Shown piece by piece: positions 14,768 to 15,335 of a DNA stretch of 15,335 bases (position 1 is the stretch's first letter; each line of letters begins with the position of its first letter). The notes under the pieces are model-generated. The model ran no database searches. It saw only the letters and a list, made by a program, of their open reading frames with translations, and was not told where the DNA came from. Source of the DNA: a bacterium (GTDB lineage: Bacteria > Zixibacteria > MSB-5A5 > GN15 > FEB-12); the NCBI GenBank assembly GCA_030668045.1, contig DAOUUR010000011.1:1-15335 (forward strand), in the 5' to 3' direction. A program made the translations under genes and the position numbers.

Positions 14768-14866
14768 TCAGCATTCATGCCAGATTGTTGCAACAATGAA
14801 GCAGAGTAGTATGAAAAACCACCAGATGAAAGTTGGTATATCAGGATCAATGTTGCCACGCATCAT
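14768..14866 (-). CDS. Possible 32-residue single-pass membrane peptide
   Basis: A short ORF starting at tandem ATGs (14866 and 14863) encodes MMRGNIDPDIP followed by a hydrophobic segment (TFIWWFFILLCFIVATIW) and ends HEC. That is the layout of a single-pass membrane microprotein. The ribosome-binding site is weak (AAAAGAAG). A second 24-codon ORF overlaps its end and reaches the start of the 14448-14711 gene, which could allow translational coupling. The rest of 14712-14949 shows nothing else I can support. Confidence 0.3.
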   Translation of the reverse strand: MMRGNIDPDIPTFIWWFFILLCFIVATIWHEC

Positions 14867-14949
14867 TCTGGCTTCTTTTGGACTTTTTCATCTTTCTGAA
14901 TCACTCGGCTTTTACACCGGGTAGCTTCCCAAACAAGACCTATTGATGG

Positions 14950-15335
14950 TTAATCGGCTGAATCAGTGGAGTCGTCTTCTTTTTGGTCTTTATATTCCTT
15001 CCATTCCATTGCTATGTCCAGAAAACGACCGTTCCATTTCCCCCAAATCTGTTTTAGCTGCAACTCTATTTGTAGTAATGCTTTCCCCATATTAGCATAC
15101 GCTTTAGCATCGTAGTCAGACTCCGTGTGCGCAGCAGCGTTCAATAAGTGTTCCCCGGTACTCTTAAGTTGATCCGTCAACGGTACGCTAAACAACCGGC
15201 TACCGTCCGTGTCATGAAAATATTCGATGTAATCCACGGTGTAAGTCTGGATGTTATGTTTTGCGTATTTGTAAGCCACTGTTACAAATTCATATCCAGG
15301 TACATTTTGATTACCGAGAAGCATTAATGACGAAG
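14950..15335 (-). CDS. Hypothetical protein, probably partial (N-terminus off the right edge)
   Basis: The frame is open from the window edge to a TAA at 14950. The first in-frame ATG is at 15324, but nothing like a ribosome-binding site precedes it and the three codons further upstream are also open, so the true start probably lies beyond the window. The visible 127 residues are soluble, with a mixed N-terminal part (VPGYEFVTVAYKYAKHN, then TVDYIEYFHDTDGSRLF), a helical middle (DAKAYANMGKALLQIELQLKQIW) and an acidic tail (KDQKEDDSTDSAD). I recognise no family. Confidence 0.65.
   Translation of the reverse strand, partial: SSLMLLGNQNVPGYEFVTVAYKYAKHNIQTYTVDYIEYFHDTDGSRLFSVPLTDQLKSTGEHLLNAAAHTESDYDAKAYANMGKALLQIELQLKQIWGKWNGRFLDIAMEWKEYKDQKEDDSTDSAD

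Overview
The window is chromosomal DNA from a bacterium of roughly 50% G+C with close-packed, mostly leftward genes. Initiation is mixed (ATG, GTG and one TTG), promoters look sigma70-like, and terminators are clear Rho-independent hairpins. There is no rRNA, tRNA, CRISPR array or intact mobile element. The content (a MEMO/AMMECR1 protein, a DUF362 protein, an FbaB-type class I aldolase, tandem STAS proteins and a relic resembling DUF5916 outer-membrane proteins) fits an uncultivated FCB-type lineage such as Zixibacteria. That is inference from gene content and was not tested by phylogeny.

Layout, left to right. At 1-596 (-) is the N-terminal part of a DUF362 protein running off the left edge. 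It diverges from 689-2176 (+), a MEMO-AMMECR1 fusion with a lipoprotein-type N-terminus. Converging on that is a leftward cluster: POT-family peptide transporter (5262-6725), M3 oligoendopeptidase F (3366-5180) and AlkC-type DNA glycosylase (2233-3345). The first two could work together in peptide uptake and hydrolysis. A small Smr-domain gene (6985-7266, +) follows and ends in a strong terminator.

The 7267-7867 gap looks empty at first sight. On the minus strand it holds a near-consensus promoter, a 38-nt leader hairpin that starts exactly at the predicted transcription start, a perfect AGGAGG ribosome-binding site and a 53-codon ORF (7523-7684). I regard this as a probable unannotated small gene. 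Next, all leftward, come a secreted M1-family metallopeptidase lacking the GXMEN motif (7868-10213), a class I fructose-bisphosphate aldolase (10312-11361) with its own terminator, a CPBP intramembrane protease (11516-12235) and a PhzF-family isomerase (12287-13093).

Upstream of phzF is a broken C-terminal relic resembling DUF5916 outer-membrane proteins (13133-13282). A strong terminator then closes a two-gene STAS operon (13509-14203). Its promoter is followed by three 10-nt repeats spaced exactly 19 nt apart. The right end has small hypothetical membrane or soluble proteins, the last of which runs off the window.

Most genes are housekeeping or metabolic. The places most worth a second look are the exported-looking MEMO-AMMECR1 fusion beside DUF362, the hidden small gene at 7523-7790, and the 19-nt-phased repeats in the STAS leader.
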